Of a stretch of DNA of 64,000 nucleotides, positions 7,817-17,176 are shown piece after piece. Source of the stretch: Micromonospora lupini (GTDB lineage Bacteria; Actinomycetota; Actinomycetes; Mycobacteriales; Micromonosporaceae); the NCBI RefSeq assembly GCF_026342015.1, contig NZ_JAPENL010000001.1, forward strand, positions 1,178,001-1,242,000. Direction: 5' to 3'. The notes beneath the pieces are model-generated. The model saw only the letters and a list, made by a program, of their open reading frames with translations. It was not told where the DNA came from and searched no databases. The position numbers and the translations under genes were made by a program. The stretch's first letter is position 1. Each line of letters starts with the position of its first letter.

Positions 7817-9772
7817 TCAGTGGCTCGCGGCGTCGGTGGCGCCGGCCCGGTAGCCGCTGGCCTGCAACTCGAACAGCTCGCGGTAGAGGCCGCCGGCCGC
7901 CATCAACTCGTCGTGGTTGCCCTCCTGGACGAGGCGACCCCGGTCCATGACGAAGATCCGGTCCGCGTGCCGGACGTTTGCCAGCCGGTGGGTGATCAGG
8001 ACGACCGCCCGGTCGGGTCGACGGCGCAGGTGCTGGAACAGGGCGTGTTCGGCGCGGGCGTCCAGAGCGGCCGACGGCTCGTCGCAGATCAGCAGCGCGG
8101 CGTCGCGGTAGAGGCCGCGGGCCGCGACCAGCCGCTGCCACTGCCCGCCGGACAGCTCATGACCGTTCTTGAACTCCCGGTCGAGCAGGGTGTCGTAGCC
8201 GTGCGGCAGACCGACGATCATGTCGTGGGCGGCGGCCGCGGCGGCGGCCTCCTGCACGTCGGGGCCGGGGTGGTCGGGCGTACGGTCGTGCCGGCCCACG
8301 CGGATGTTCTGCCCGGCGGTGAACGGGAACTTCCAGTACTCCTGCGTCATCACGGCCACCTGCGCGCCGAGCGTGCGCGGATCCAGCTCGGCGGCGTCGA
8401 CGTCGTCCCAGCGGATCGTCCCACCGGTGGGCTGGTAGAGCCCGGCGATCAGCTTGGCCAGGGTGGTCTTGCCGGAGCCGTTCTCGCCGACAAGCGCGAT
8501 CACCTCACCGCGCCGGATCGTCAGGCTGACCCGGTCCACCGCCGGCGCGCCGGTGTCGGGGTAGCGCAGGCTCACCTCGTCGACGTCGATCGTCTCGACG
8601 CCGTCGACCGTGCGGTCGCCGCCGACGGGCACCCGGCCCTGCGCGCGGGTCAGGAAATCCCGATAGTCCTGGTAGTAGAGGGCGTCCTCGTACAGCGAGT
8701 TGGTGGCGACGACCGCGACGCCCAGGCTGGTCCGGGCGGACTGCAGGGCGAGCAGGGCGGTGGCCGCGGCGGCGAGGGCGACCATGCCGGCCAGGAGCAG
8801 CCCGCCGAGCACGGCGTACACCCCGAAGGTGGCCAGGCCCGCCACTGTCGCGCCGGCCACGCGGGTGCCGGTCTGCGAACGGACCAGCCGCAGTTGGGCG
8901 CGGGTCTCGACGGCCATCACGCCCCGGTACTCGGCGAGCAGGAAGTCGCGCATCTGGTAGGCGCGCACCTCGGCGGCGGTGTGCCTGTTGGCCATCAGGT
9001 GGGCGAGCATCCACATCCGTCGCCGGCGGGTGATCCGCGCCAGCATGGCCAGGTACTCCCGGCGGGCCATCCGCACCGCCGTGATCGCCTGGGGCACTGC
9101 GGCGAGCAGCAGGCACGGCAGCAGCAGCGGCTGGATGACTGTCACCGCCACGGCGGTGGCGAGCATCCCGACCACGCCGGTGACCAGGTTGACCGTGTGG
9201 TCGACGATCCACGCCGCCTCGCCCATCCCCCGGTCGCGCACCCGGTCCATCTCCTCGGCGAACCCGGCGTCGTCGAACGCGGCCAGGTCCACGGCGGTGG
9301 TGGCCTCGAACAACCGCAGCTCCACCTGGTAGTTGATCTGCGGGGTGAGCCGCGCCTGGGCCCAACCGGCCGCGATCGTCAGACCGCCGCGCGCCGAGAC
9401 CGCGGCCGCGGCCACGACAAGCGCCGGCAGGGCGGAGCGCACCCGGTCCGGGGTGGGCCCGGCGGCGAAGAGCTCCCGCAGCACGGTGGTCGTGGCGAGC
9501 AGGCCGAAGGTGGTCATCACCCCGGCGGCGACGTTCAGGCCGATGGAGGCGACGGCGTCCATGCGGTTGGTGGCCCAGGCCAGCGCCACCGCCTCCCGCA
9601 CGAGCCGGGGCAGCCGTCGGGCCACGGCCCAGAAGCTGGTGTGCGCGAACGTCGTCGCATGGTGCATCCAGGCGGCGTCCTCCAGCTCCGGCAGCATGGA
9701 GGTGTCCTCGGGTGGGCCGATCGGCTGGTCGTCGTCGTGGGGCGCGGTACGCGGGCGGGCCATCGAGTCCAC
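7817..9772 (-). CDS. ABC exporter, fused transmembrane and ATPase domains
   Basis: A half-transporter of 651 residues. A long membrane domain (about residues 60-350, several hydrophobic segments) precedes the nucleotide-binding domain: Walker A GENGSGKTTLAKLIAGL, signature LSGGQWQRLVAARGLY, Walker B LLICDEPSAALD and the His-loop in VVLITHRLANV. It would work as a homodimer exporting a peptide, lipid or drug. The GTG at 9772 is preferred because GAGGAG sits five bases before it; an in-frame ATG at 9763 is the alternative. It stands alone between two convergent or co-directional units; no substrate is indicated. Confidence 0.92.
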   Translation of the reverse strand: MDSMARPRTAPHDDDQPIGPPEDTSMLPELEDAAWMHHATTFAHTSFWAVARRLPRLVREAVALAWATNRMDAVASIGLNVAAGVMTTFGLLATTTVLRELFAAGPTPDRVRSALPALVVAAAAVSARGGLTIAAGWAQARLTPQINYQVELRLFEATTAVDLAAFDDAGFAEEMDRVRDRGMGEAAWIVDHTVNLVTGVVGMLATAVAVTVIQPLLLPCLLLAAVPQAITAVRMARREYLAMLARITRRRRMWMLAHLMANRHTAAEVRAYQMRDFLLAEYRGVMAVETRAQLRLVRSQTGTRVAGATVAGLATFGVYAVLGGLLLAGMVALAAAATALLALQSARTSLGVAVVATNSLYEDALYYQDYRDFLTRAQGRVPVGGDRTVDGVETIDVDEVSLRYPDTGAPAVDRVSLTIRRGEVIALVGENGSGKTTLAKLIAGLYQPTGGTIRWDDVDAAELDPRTLGAQVAVMTQEYWKFPFTAGQNIRVGRHDRTPDHPGPDVQEAAAAAAAHDMIVGLPHGYDTLLDREFKNGHELSGGQWQRLVAARGLYRDAALLICDEPSAALDARAEHALFQHLRRRPDRAVVLITHRLANVRHADRIFVMDRGRLVQEGNHDELMAAGGLYRELFELQASGYRAGATDAASH

Positions 9773-9869
9773 GGACGCTCCTCGGGGGGCGGGAAGCACG
9801 AACGCCGCCCGAGACTACTGCCCGCGACTAGCCGATGTCGCTAGGTAGTCGGCGCGTCGTACGGGTGTT

Positions 9870-11309
9870 TCACACAGTGGGCGTCACCTCCTCGGTGATC
9901 GGCAGCAGCACCCGGAACGTGGTGTTCCCGGGCTCGGTCTCCACCCGGATGTCGCCGTGGTGCTTGTTGACCACGATCCGGTACGAGATGTCCAGCCCCA
10001 GACCCGTGCCCGCCCCGACCGGCTTGGTGGTGAAGAACGGCTCGAAGATGCGCGGGCGCACCTCGGGCGGGATACCGGGACCGGTGTCGGTGATCTCCAC
10101 CGACAGCAGGTCGCCGACCTGTCCGGTGCGGACGGTCAACACGCCCTTTTCCCCCATCGCGCCGAGCGCGTTGTCGATCAGGTTCGTCCACACCTGGTTC
10201 AGCTCGGCCGCGTACGCCGGGATCGACGGGAGCGAGCGGTCGTACTCGCGGACGAGCTTGACCTCGGCGGGGATCTTGCCCTTGAACATGACAAGCGTGG
10301 CGTCGAGCAGATCGTGCACGTCCACCACCAGGTGCGGGGCGCGGTCCAACTGGGAGTACTGCTTGGCCGCGCCGACGAGGCCGGAGATCCGGGTGACCGA
10401 GTCGCCGATCTCGCGCATCAGCAGCTCGGTGTCGACGGTGTACGAGAGCCACCGCACCGCGGCCTCCAGGTCCGCCGGGCCGACGGCCGCCTTCACCTGC
10501 CCGAGCCAGGCCGCGTCGAGACCCCCGCCGACCAGGATCGGCGCCAGGTCCCAGGCGCCGCCCACCCCGTGCTCCTCCAACCAGTCGGTGAGGATGTCCT
10601 CGGCGTCGGCGGTGGCCATCGGGGTCAGCTTCGGCGCGGTGGCCACCCGGGCCACCGCCTCCTCCTGCAACGCGACAAGCCCCTGCAACGCCCGGCCGTC
10701 GAGCCGACCGTCGGCGACCATCGCGAGCTTGTGCCGCATGCCCGCGACCCGGTCGCGCAGCACCGAGGTGGCCCGCACCGCCGCCGCGGCCGGGTTGTTC
10801 AACTCGTGGGTCAGCCCCGCCGAGAGCGAGCCGAGCGCCAGCAGCCGCTCCCGTTCGCCGACGATGGTCTGGCTGTTCCGCAGGCCGAGGAACAGCCCCT
10901 CCAACAGGTGCATGGGCATCGGGAACCAGGACCGCAGGGCGTACGCGAAGTCCTCCGCCGGCAGCACGAAGAAGTCCGAGTCGACAAGCGCCCGCATGCT
11001 GTTGCGGTAGATCTGGTCGACCTGGTCACCCAGGTACGCCTGGACCGCCCCGCCGTACACCCCGCGCTGGTCGGTGCGGCTGACCTCGATGTCGTCGCCG
11101 CGCACCTGCCGGCTCAGCGCGACAGCGCCGCGCAGCAGCACGAAGAAGCAGGTGCCGGGCTCACCCTCGGCGTACACCAGGGTGCCGCCCGCACGTTGCT
11201 CGACGCGCCCGCGTTCCGCCAGCCAGGCGCGCTGGGAGTCGTCGAGCGCCTCGAACAGGAACAGGTCACGCAGCTGCGCGGGCGTCAACCGCTCCGACGG
11301 GGTGGTCAT
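9870..11309 (-). CDS. Sensor histidine kinase with N-terminal cyclic-nucleotide-binding-like domain
   Basis: A 479-residue soluble kinase. Residues 15-130 (LFLFEALDDSQRAWLAERGR ... CFFVLLRGAVALSR) form a Crp-like cNMP-binding fold. The phosphoacceptor is His168 in SAGLTHELNNPAAAA. The ATPase domain has the N-box (NLIDNALGAMGEKG), DTGPGIPP, FEPFFTTKPVGAGTGLGL and a G2 box. No membrane segment is present, so it senses an internal signal. The ATG at 11309 overlaps the partner's stop (ATGA) and follows GGAGG. It phosphorylates, by inference, the receiver domain of the upstream protein. Confidence 0.92.
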   Translation of the reverse strand: MTTPSERLTPAQLRDLFLFEALDDSQRAWLAERGRVEQRAGGTLVYAEGEPGTCFFVLLRGAVALSRQVRGDDIEVSRTDQRGVYGGAVQAYLGDQVDQIYRNSMRALVDSDFFVLPAEDFAYALRSWFPMPMHLLEGLFLGLRNSQTIVGERERLLALGSLSAGLTHELNNPAAAAVRATSVLRDRVAGMRHKLAMVADGRLDGRALQGLVALQEEAVARVATAPKLTPMATADAEDILTDWLEEHGVGGAWDLAPILVGGGLDAAWLGQVKAAVGPADLEAAVRWLSYTVDTELLMREIGDSVTRISGLVGAAKQYSQLDRAPHLVVDVHDLLDATLVMFKGKIPAEVKLVREYDRSLPSIPAYAAELNQVWTNLIDNALGAMGEKGVLTVRTGQVGDLLSVEITDTGPGIPPEVRPRIFEPFFTTKPVGAGTGLGLDISYRIVVNKHHGDIRVETEPGNTTFRVLLPITEEVTPTV

Positions 11310-12964
11310 TGGGCCTCCAGGTAGCGGTGCACGAGCGAGACGGCCATCGCGCCCTCGCCGACGGCCGAGGCGACCCGCTTGACCGACTCGGCCCGGACGT
11401 CCCCGGCGGCGAACACCCCGGGCACGCTCGTCTCCAGGTGGTACGGGTCGCGCGACAGCGACCACCCGGCCGGACGCCGACCACCGCTCAACAGGTCCGG
11501 GCCGGTGACGATGAAGCCGCGCCCGTCGCGGACGAGCACCCCGTCCAGCCAGTCCGTGCGGGGCTCGGCGCCGATGAAGATGAACAGCCAGGACGTGTCG
11601 ACCCAGCGGGCCTGCCCGGTGCGGGTGTCGCAGAGGGTGAGCTGTTGCAGGTGGTCCTGCCCGGTGGCGCCGACCACGGCCGTGTGCGGGTGCACGGTGA
11701 TCGCGTCGATCCGTTCCAGCTGGTCGATCAGGTAGCGCGACATCGACGCCGTGAGGTCCGCGCCGCGGATCAGCAGGTGAACGCGGGCCGCGTACCGGGA
11801 GAAGTGCACGGCGGCCTGGCCGGCCGAATTGGCCCCGCCCACGATGTAGACGTCCTGGTCGGCGCAACTGGGCGCCTCGGTGGCGGCGGCGCCGTAGAAC
11901 ACCCCCCGGCCGGTGAAGTCGGCCAACCCCGGTGCGTCGAGCACCCGGTAGGAGACCCCGGTGGCCAGCACCACTGTGTGCGCGGCGATCTCGCTGCCGT
12001 CGCCGAACCGCAGCAGCCGGGCCCCACCGGCCTCGCTCAGGCCGACCACCTCCCGGGCGCTGAGCAGCTCGGCGCCGAACTTGACCGCCTGCCGTCGGGC
12101 CCGGTCGGTCAACTGCGCGCCGGAGACACCGTCGGGAAAGCCCAGGTAGTTCTCGATCCGGCTGCTCTGCCCGGCCTGCCCGCCCGTCGCCCGCCGCTCC
12201 ACGAGGACTGTGCGCAGTCCCTCCGACGCGCCGTACACGGCCGAGCCCAGGCCCGCCGGACCACCGCCGATCACCACGAGGTCGTAGAAGTCGGACGCCG
12301 GCACCACTGTCAACCCGGCCAGCGCCGCCAGCTCCGTCTCGTTGGGGGCCACCAGGGCCTTGCCCTCGGCGGTCACCACCAGGGGTACGTCCGCCTCGGT
12401 GGCCCCGGCCGCGTCGAGCAGACGGGCGCCCTCCGGGTCGTCGGACAACAACCAGCGGTACGGCACGAGGTTGCGGGCCAGGAAGTCACGGACCTTGAAC
12501 GACGGCGCCGACCAGCGGTGCCCGACGACCCGGATCTCGATGCTCGTCGCGTCCGGGGTGACCGACCACGCCTCCAGCAGGCCGTCGACCACCGGATACA
12601 GCTTCTCCTCCGGCGGGTGCCAGGGTTTGAGCAGGTAGTGGTCCAGGTCGACCACGTTTATCGCCTCGATCGCCGCGTCGGTGTCGGCGTACGCGGTGAG
12701 CAGCACCCGGCGGGCGGCGGGGAAGATGTCCATGGCGGCCTCGAGGAACTCGACGCCTGTCATCTCCGGCATCCGGTGGTCGGCAAGCAGCAGCGCGACC
12801 TGCTCGCCGCGCAGCTTGACCTCCCGCAGCGCGTCCAGCGCCTCCGGCCCCGAGGCGGCGCGCAGCACCCGGTAACGGTCGCCGTAGCGGCGCCGGATGT
12901 CCCGGGCCACCGCCCGGGACACCGCGGGATCGTCGTCGACGGTCAGGATCACCGGGTTTGCCAT
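11306..12964 (-). CDS. Response-regulator receiver fused to thioredoxin-reductase-like flavoprotein
   Basis: A 552-residue fusion. Residues 3-125 are a receiver with Asp62 (LADHRMPEMTG), Thr90 and Lys113 (YLLKPW). A linker domain (about 140-240) follows. From about 250 the protein is a two-dinucleotide-fold flavoprotein: VVIGGGPAGLGSAVYGASEG, ATGGQAGQSSRIENYLGFP, VYIVGGANSAGQAA and FAAGDVR. The redox CxxC of thioredoxin reductase is missing; a lone Cys (APSCADQ) stands at that place, so classical disulfide reduction is unlikely. The ATG at 12964 is chosen because the receiver begins at once after it. It is co-transcribed with the kinase gene. Confidence 0.92.
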   Translation of the reverse strand: MANPVILTVDDDPAVSRAVARDIRRRYGDRYRVLRAASGPEALDALREVKLRGEQVALLLADHRMPEMTGVEFLEAAMDIFPAARRVLLTAYADTDAAIEAINVVDLDHYLLKPWHPPEEKLYPVVDGLLEAWSVTPDATSIEIRVVGHRWSAPSFKVRDFLARNLVPYRWLLSDDPEGARLLDAAGATEADVPLVVTAEGKALVAPNETELAALAGLTVVPASDFYDLVVIGGGPAGLGSAVYGASEGLRTVLVERRATGGQAGQSSRIENYLGFPDGVSGAQLTDRARRQAVKFGAELLSAREVVGLSEAGGARLLRFGDGSEIAAHTVVLATGVSYRVLDAPGLADFTGRGVFYGAAATEAPSCADQDVYIVGGANSAGQAAVHFSRYAARVHLLIRGADLTASMSRYLIDQLERIDAITVHPHTAVVGATGQDHLQQLTLCDTRTGQARWVDTSWLFIFIGAEPRTDWLDGVLVRDGRGFIVTGPDLLSGGRRPAGWSLSRDPYHLETSVPGVFAAGDVRAESVKRVASAVGEGAMAVSLVHRYLEAQ

Positions 12965-13113
12965 GGCGCCAATAGAACCACCCTGCGGGGCTCGGCCGCA
13001 CCACCACGTGGTCGCCGCCGCATGGTTGACCCGGCCCGGGACGGGTAAGCCGCACCGCCGCGCGGGCGGCCAGCACCGCCGACCGGCCGGTGGTCGCACA
13101 CCTCGGGGGGCCC

Positions 13114-15366
13114 ATGGCGGACGCGTCGCCGACCGAACCCACGATGTCGGGTCGGGTCGTGGAGCTGCGGGTGCACGGCGTCTCCGGGGCGAGCGCCGAC
13201 CAGGTGCTCAACCGGCCGTACGTGCACCAGGTCGCCGGGGACCGCAGCGGAGGGTTCTACCGCCCGCGTCCGGGTTACCCGGACTCGACAGGCACGGACG
13301 GGATCACGCTGGAGGCGTACCGCTGGAGCGATCTGCCGTCCGGCACGGCCGTGCGGACGCTGTCGCTGGTGTTCCTGTTGCCGTTCATGCTCTGCAACGT
13401 GGCGCTCTGGATGCGCCCGGCGAGCCTCTCGGGGAAGCACGTCATCGTCGCGCTGTGCCGGGTCCTCGCGCTCACCCTCACGATGCTCTACGTGCTCTCC
13501 ATCGTCGGGATGGCGGTGGACCTCATCGCCTGGCGCTGCATGGGCAGCCCGACCTGCACGGCCGGACGGAGCTGGCTCTCCTGGCTCGCCGGTCGTCCGC
13601 CGGGGATACGGCTGGGTGTGTCGGCCCTGGTGCCCGTCGCCGCAATCGGGATCGTGTGGTGGCTCGGCGCGCGGCCGAGCCACTCGTTCGACGCCTTCCG
13701 CACCGGGGTGACTCAGGAAACCTCCGTCCAGCACCTGAGCGCTGTCGGTCAGTGGGACGGCACCCCGATGGTGGGGCGGCTGCGCTCGGTGCACGTAGCG
13801 GCCGCGTTCGCCACGCTTGACGGCAGCCTGCTGGCCGCCTGGGACAGCCAGAACGAGTCGGCGGTGCGGGCGGCGCTGGCGGTGGCCACCGGGGCCGTGC
13901 TGCTCACCTGCGTGGTGATGCTGACGAAGGTACGGGGCATGGACCAGCCCACCCCGGTGCCCCGGCTGGAGGCGGTCACGCGGGGGCTCCGCACGATCGC
14001 CTGCGGCCTGACGATCCTGGTGATCGCGTACACCCTGACCAGCCCCGAGCCGTGGCCGCGAAGCAGGATGCTGCCCGGATACAGCGCCACCGTGGCCTGG
14101 TTGTTCGTCAGCCAGACCGTGCTGCTGGTGATCCTCGCGGCGGTGGTGATCTGGGGCCGCGGCCGCGGGCGACGCGCCGACGGGCAGCGGCTCCCGCGGC
14201 TGCGCGCGTTGGGCGCTCCGGTCTTCGTCACCATCGGCGCCGGGCTCGCGGTGGCGTTCTCCGCCGAGTTGGTGTACCGGGTGGCCGACGTGTTGGACCG
14301 CGACGGCGGGAACAGCGCGCAGCAGGCGTTCGGGCCGCCGCTGGCGTACAAGTGGGCGATTTTCGGGTTTTTCCTGGCGGTGCTGGCCGCGCTGCTGGTG
14401 GGCGCGCTTGTCACCGTGGCCACCCGCCGCAGCCGGTGGCGGGCCGCGCGGGCGATCGTGGCCGCCGACTTCCCGCACGCGCCGCCGGAGGCGGCGGGGC
14501 GGCTGCGCCGGGTCGAGCAGGCGGTCGCCCGGGCCCGGTTCACCGAACGGCTGGAACCCCTCACCGTGGTCTACGCCGGGTCCGCCGCGCTCGGACTGGC
14601 CACCAGCCTGCTCGGCCTGCTCCAGCTCTATCCCGGGGACGTGTTCCAGAGGTACGTCGGCGTGCCCGAGAGCCTCGTCAACTTTCTCATCGGAGCGGGC
14701 AGCTACGCGATCGCCGCGATCCTGGTCGGGCTCGTGATCGGCGGCATCTTCGCGTACCGGACGGCCGGCTTCCGGCGGTACGTGGGCGTCCTGTGGGATC
14801 TGGGCACCTTCTGGCCCCGGGGGGCGCATCCCTTCGCCCCGCCCTGCTACGCCGAACGGGCCGTTCCGGAGCTGACCAAGCGGATCACCTACCTCGTGGA
14901 CCAGGGCGCGGGAGTGCTGCTGGCGGGGCACAGCCACGGCTCGGTGCTGCTCGCGGCCACGCTGCTGCAACTGCCGGCCCGGGTCACCGACCGGGTGGCC
15001 CTGCTCACCTACGGGTCGCCGCTGAGCCGGCTGTACGCACGACTGTTCCCCGCGTACGTCGACGAGTCGTCGTTGCGGGAGATCGGCGAGCGGGTCGGCT
15101 GGCGCTGGGTGAACCTGTGGCGCGACACCGACCCGATCGGTGGGTGGATGTTCGCCGGACGCCGGCCCGGGGACACCGAAACGCCGACCGGGCCGGAGGC
15201 GGCGGTGGATCGCCGGTTGACGGACCCGCAGGGCGTGCTGCCGCCGCCGAGCGACAGCGTGCCGCCGCCGATCCTGGGCCACTGGCCGTGCGAGGCGCAG
15301 GACGAGTTCGCGCAGGCGGTGCGGGACCTCACCGCGCGGCTGCGCGCCGAGCGTCGGAGGCCCTGA
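13114..15366 (+). CDS. Polytopic membrane protein with C-terminal alpha/beta-hydrolase-like domain
   Basis: A 750-residue protein. The N-terminus ([18 protein letters not shown]) recalls the first strand and oxyanion loop of alpha/beta hydrolases. About eight hydrophobic segments follow between residues 85 and 560. Near residue 615 is [15 protein letters not shown], a GxSxG nucleophile elbow, then [20 protein letters not shown] and [14 protein letters not shown], which could supply the acid. The likely activity is esterase or lipase at the inner membrane face, but the substrate is unknown. The ATG at 13114 follows a G-rich Shine-Dalgarno. It is divergent from the two-component pair and lies 25 bases before smpB. 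Confidence 0.75.
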   Translation: MADASPTEPTMSGRVVELRVHGVSGASADQVLNRPYVHQVAGDRSGGFYRPRPGYPDSTGTDGITLEAYRWSDLPSGTAVRTLSLVFLLPFMLCNVALWMRPASLSGKHVIVALCRVLALTLTMLYVLSIVGMAVDLIAWRCMGSPTCTAGRSWLSWLAGRPPGIRLGVSALVPVAAIGIVWWLGARPSHSFDAFRTGVTQETSVQHLSAVGQWDGTPMVGRLRSVHVAAAFATLDGSLLAAWDSQNESAVRAALAVATGAVLLTCVVMLTKVRGMDQPTPVPRLEAVTRGLRTIACGLTILVIAYTLTSPEPWPRSRMLPGYSATVAWLFVSQTVLLVILAAVVIWGRGRGRRADGQRLPRLRALGAPVFVTIGAGLAVAFSAELVYRVADVLDRDGGNSAQQAFGPPLAYKWAIFGFFLAVLAALLVGALVTVATRRSRWRAARAIVAADFPHAPPEAAGRLRRVEQAVARARFTERLEPLTVVYAGSAALGLATSLLGLLQLYPGDVFQRYVGVPESLVNFLIGAGSYAIAAILVGLVIGGIFAYRTAGFRRYVGVLWDLGTFWPRGAHPFAPPCYAERAVPELTKRITYLVDQGAGVLLAGHSHGSVLLAATLLQLPARVTDRVALLTYGSPLSRLYARLFPAYVDESSLREIGERVGWRWVNLWRDTDPIGGWMFAGRRPGDTETPTGPEAAVDRRLTDPQGVLPPPSDSVPPPILGHWPCEAQDEFAQAVRDLTARLRAERRRP

Positions 15367-15379
15367 GCCGGCGGCCGGA

Positions 15380-15385
15380 TATCGT
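15380..15385 (+). promoter_or_regulatory. Leaderless promoter -10 (TATCGT) of smpB
   Basis: TATCGT stands exactly six bases before the GTG start of smpB, in the short gap after the preceding gene. This suggests that smpB has its own leaderless transcript besides any read-through. Confidence 0.45.
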
Positions 15386-15391
15386 CGTCGG

Positions 15392-15883
15392 GTGAGCCCG
15401 TCCAAACCGCCAGAGCGTCGACTGATCGCCTCGAACAAGAAGGCCCGGCACGAGTACACCGTGCTGCGCACGTACGAGGCGGGCATCGTGCTTGTCGGCA
15501 CCGAGGTGAAGTCGCTGCGCGAGGGACGGGCGTCGCTTGTCGACGCGTTCGCGCACGAGCGCGACGGCGAGATCGTGCTGTACGGGCTGCACATCGCCGA
15601 GTACAGCTACGGCACGTGGACCAACCACGCGCCGCGCCGCAACCGCAAGCTGCTGCTGCACCGCTCCGAGATCGGCCGGATCCTGGAGAAGGTGCGCGAG
15701 GGCGGCGTGACGCTCGTGCCGTTGTCGATGTACTTCGACAACGGCTGGGCCAAGGTCGAGCTGGCCCTGGCCAAGGGCAAGCGCGCGTACGACAAGCGGC
15801 AGACCCTCGCCGAGCGCGACGCCAACCGCGAGATCGCCCGGGAGCTGGGCCGGCACCTCAAGGGCCACCCTCGCCGCCCCTGA
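15392..15883 (+). CDS. smpB: SsrA-binding protein SmpB
   Basis: A 163-residue tmRNA chaperone that delivers SsrA to stalled ribosomes for trans-translation. Family motifs are clear: [31 protein letters not shown], then [30 protein letters not shown] and the basic C-terminal tail [20 protein letters not shown], which enters the mRNA channel. Length is normal. The GTG is supported by a -10 element at leaderless spacing. I found no ssrA gene in the following 90 bases or elsewhere in the window. Confidence 0.97.
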   Translation: MSPSKPPERRLIASNKKARHEYTVLRTYEAGIVLVGTEVKSLREGRASLVDAFAHERDGEIVLYGLHIAEYSYGTWTNHAPRRNRKLLLHRSEIGRILEKVREGGVTLVPLSMYFDNGWAKVELALAKGKRAYDKRQTLAERDANREIARELGRHLKGHPRRP

Positions 15884-15895
15884 CCGCATCTGCGG
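15884..15895. promoter_or_regulatory. Palindrome A upstream of the MerR-Mop gene
   Basis: CCGCATCTGCGG (5-bp arms, 2-base centre) starts directly after the smpB stop. It shares its core with palindrome B at 15946-15959, and the two centres are 63 bp apart, about six helical turns. Possible operator for the molybdate regulator. Confidence 0.4.
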
Positions 15896-15945
15896 CTGCT
15901 TGACCGCCAGCGCGACGCAGAAGCTAGACGTTGCACCCTTCCCTG

Positions 15946-15959
15946 CTCGCAGATGCGAG
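15946..15959. promoter_or_regulatory. Palindrome B upstream of the MerR-Mop gene
   Basis: CTCGCAGATGCGAG (6-bp arms, 2-base centre) lies three bases before the -10 (TAGGGT, 15963-15968) of the regulator gene, a position suited to repression. Its inner ten bases are the reverse complement of palindrome A. Confidence 0.45.
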
Positions 15960-15962
15960 GGC

Positions 15963-15968
15963 TAGGGT
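15963..15968 (+). promoter_or_regulatory. Leaderless promoter -10 (TAGGGT) of the mod operon
   Basis: TAGGGT is six bases before the GTG at 15975, and there is no Shine-Dalgarno between them. Confidence 0.5.
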
Positions 15969-15974
15969 GACCCG

Positions 15975-16397
15975 GTGACGATGTTTCGCATCGGCGAGGC
16001 CGCCGACCTGCTCGGCGTCAGCGCCGACACGATCCGCCGCTGGGTGGACGCCGGGCGACTGCCCGCCGGGCGCGACGAGCACGGCCACCGCGTCATCGAC
16101 GGCGTCGACCTGGCCGCGTTCGCCCGCGCGCAGGCCGCCGACCCGGACGCGGGCGCGGAGTTCTCCTCCGCCCGCAACCGGCTGCGCGGCATCGTCGTCG
16201 ACGTCCGTAAGGACACGGTGATGGCCCAGGTCGACATCCAGGCCGGCCCGTTCCGGGTGGTGTCGCTGATGAGCCGCGAGGCGGTGGACGACCTCGACCT
16301 GCGGGTCGGGTCGATGGCCGTCGCGGTGATCAAGTCGACGACGGTGGTGGTGGAGCGGGCCGCACCCACCTCCACCCGCACGAGGGTCGGCGCATGA
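15975..16397 (+). CDS. MerR-type HTH plus Mop (TOBE) domain molybdate-responsive regulator
   Basis: A 140-residue two-domain protein. FRIGEAADLLGVSADTIRRWVDAGRLPAGRDEHGHR (about 4-40) is a MerR/excisionase-like helix-turn-helix. Residues 65-132 (SARNRLRGIVVDVRKDTVMAQVDIQAGPFRVVSLMSREAVDDLDLRVGSM in outline) form one Mop domain, the molybdate-binding fold also found in ModE and ModC. It is the first gene of the modABC operon and overlaps modA by ATGA. It probably senses molybdate and adjusts transport; whether it represses or activates is not visible. An ATG two codons later is an alternative start. Confidence 0.88.
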   Translation: MTMFRIGEAADLLGVSADTIRRWVDAGRLPAGRDEHGHRVIDGVDLAAFARAQAADPDAGAEFSSARNRLRGIVVDVRKDTVMAQVDIQAGPFRVVSLMSREAVDDLDLRVGSMAVAVIKSTTVVVERAAPTSTRTRVGA

Positions 16398-17176
16398 GCC
16401 GCCGGAGCGCGCTGGCGAGCCTGACGGCAATCGCGGTGCTGGCAGTGGCCGGCTGCGGCGGGGGCGACGACCCGGCGACCGGCGGCGACGACGACCAGGT
16501 CACCGGCACGGTGACCGTGTTCGCCGCCGCCTCACTCACCGAGTCGTTCACCCGGATCGCCGACGACTTCGAGGCCGCCCACCCGGGCACCACAGTCACC
16601 CTCAACCTCGCCGGCAGCTCCGCCCTTGCCAACCAGATCAACCAGGGCGCACCGGCGGACGTCTTCGCCTCGGCCGCGCCGAAGAACATGGCTACGGTGA
16701 CCGAGGCCGGCAACGCCGAGGGCACGGCGGAGGTCTTCGCCCGCAACCAACTGGTGATCGCGGTGCCCAGCGGCAATCCGGGGGGCGTGACCGGGCTGGC
16801 GGATCTGGCCCGTCCGGGGGTGAAGGTGGCGCTCTGCGCCGACCAGGTGCCCTGCGGCGCGGCGGCACGTACCGCCCTGACCGCGGCCGGCGTCGCGTTG
16901 ACACCTGTCACCTTGGAGCAGGACGTCAAGGGCGCGCTCGCCAAGGTGAAGCTCGGCGAGGTCGACGCGGCCCTCGTCTACCGCACGGACGCCCGCGCGG
17001 CGAGCGCCGACGTGACAGGCGTCGAGTTTCCCGAGTCGGCACGGGCGATAAACGACTACCCGATCGTCGCGCTGAAGGACGCGCCGAATCCGGCCGGCGC
17101 GCGGGCCTTCGTCGCGTACGTCCGCTCGGCGCCGGCACAGGCGGTCCTCGCCGGGGCCGGTTTCCAGTCGCCGTGA
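16394..17176 (+). CDS. modA: Molybdate ABC transporter substrate-binding lipoprotein ModA
   Basis: A 260-residue secreted lipoprotein. The signal peptide (MSRRSALASLTAIAVLAVAG) ends in a lipobox whose Cys21 would be lipidated. The mature protein starts with VTVFAAASLTESFTRIADDF and contains FNLAGSSALANQI-like and GAPADVFASAAPKNM segments typical of ModA oxyanion-binding loops, plus GEVDAALVYRTDA near the C-terminus. It delivers molybdate (or tungstate) to ModB. The ATG overlaps the Mop gene stop, and its own stop overlaps modB (GTGA). Confidence 0.94.
   Translation: MSRRSALASLTAIAVLAVAGCGGGDDPATGGDDDQVTGTVTVFAAASLTESFTRIADDFEAAHPGTTVTLNLAGSSALANQINQGAPADVFASAAPKNMATVTEAGNAEGTAEVFARNQLVIAVPSGNPGGVTGLADLARPGVKVALCADQVPCGAAARTALTAAGVALTPVTLEQDVKGALAKVKLGEVDAALVYRTDARAASADVTGVEFPESARAINDYPIVALKDAPNPAGARAFVAYVRSAPAQAVLAGAGFQSP

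Noticed and set aside
15884..15974. Possible tmRNA (ssrA) directly after smpB
   Set aside because: Only 91 bases are available, with no acceptor-stem pair, tag frame or T-loop; the visible structure is two short palindromes.
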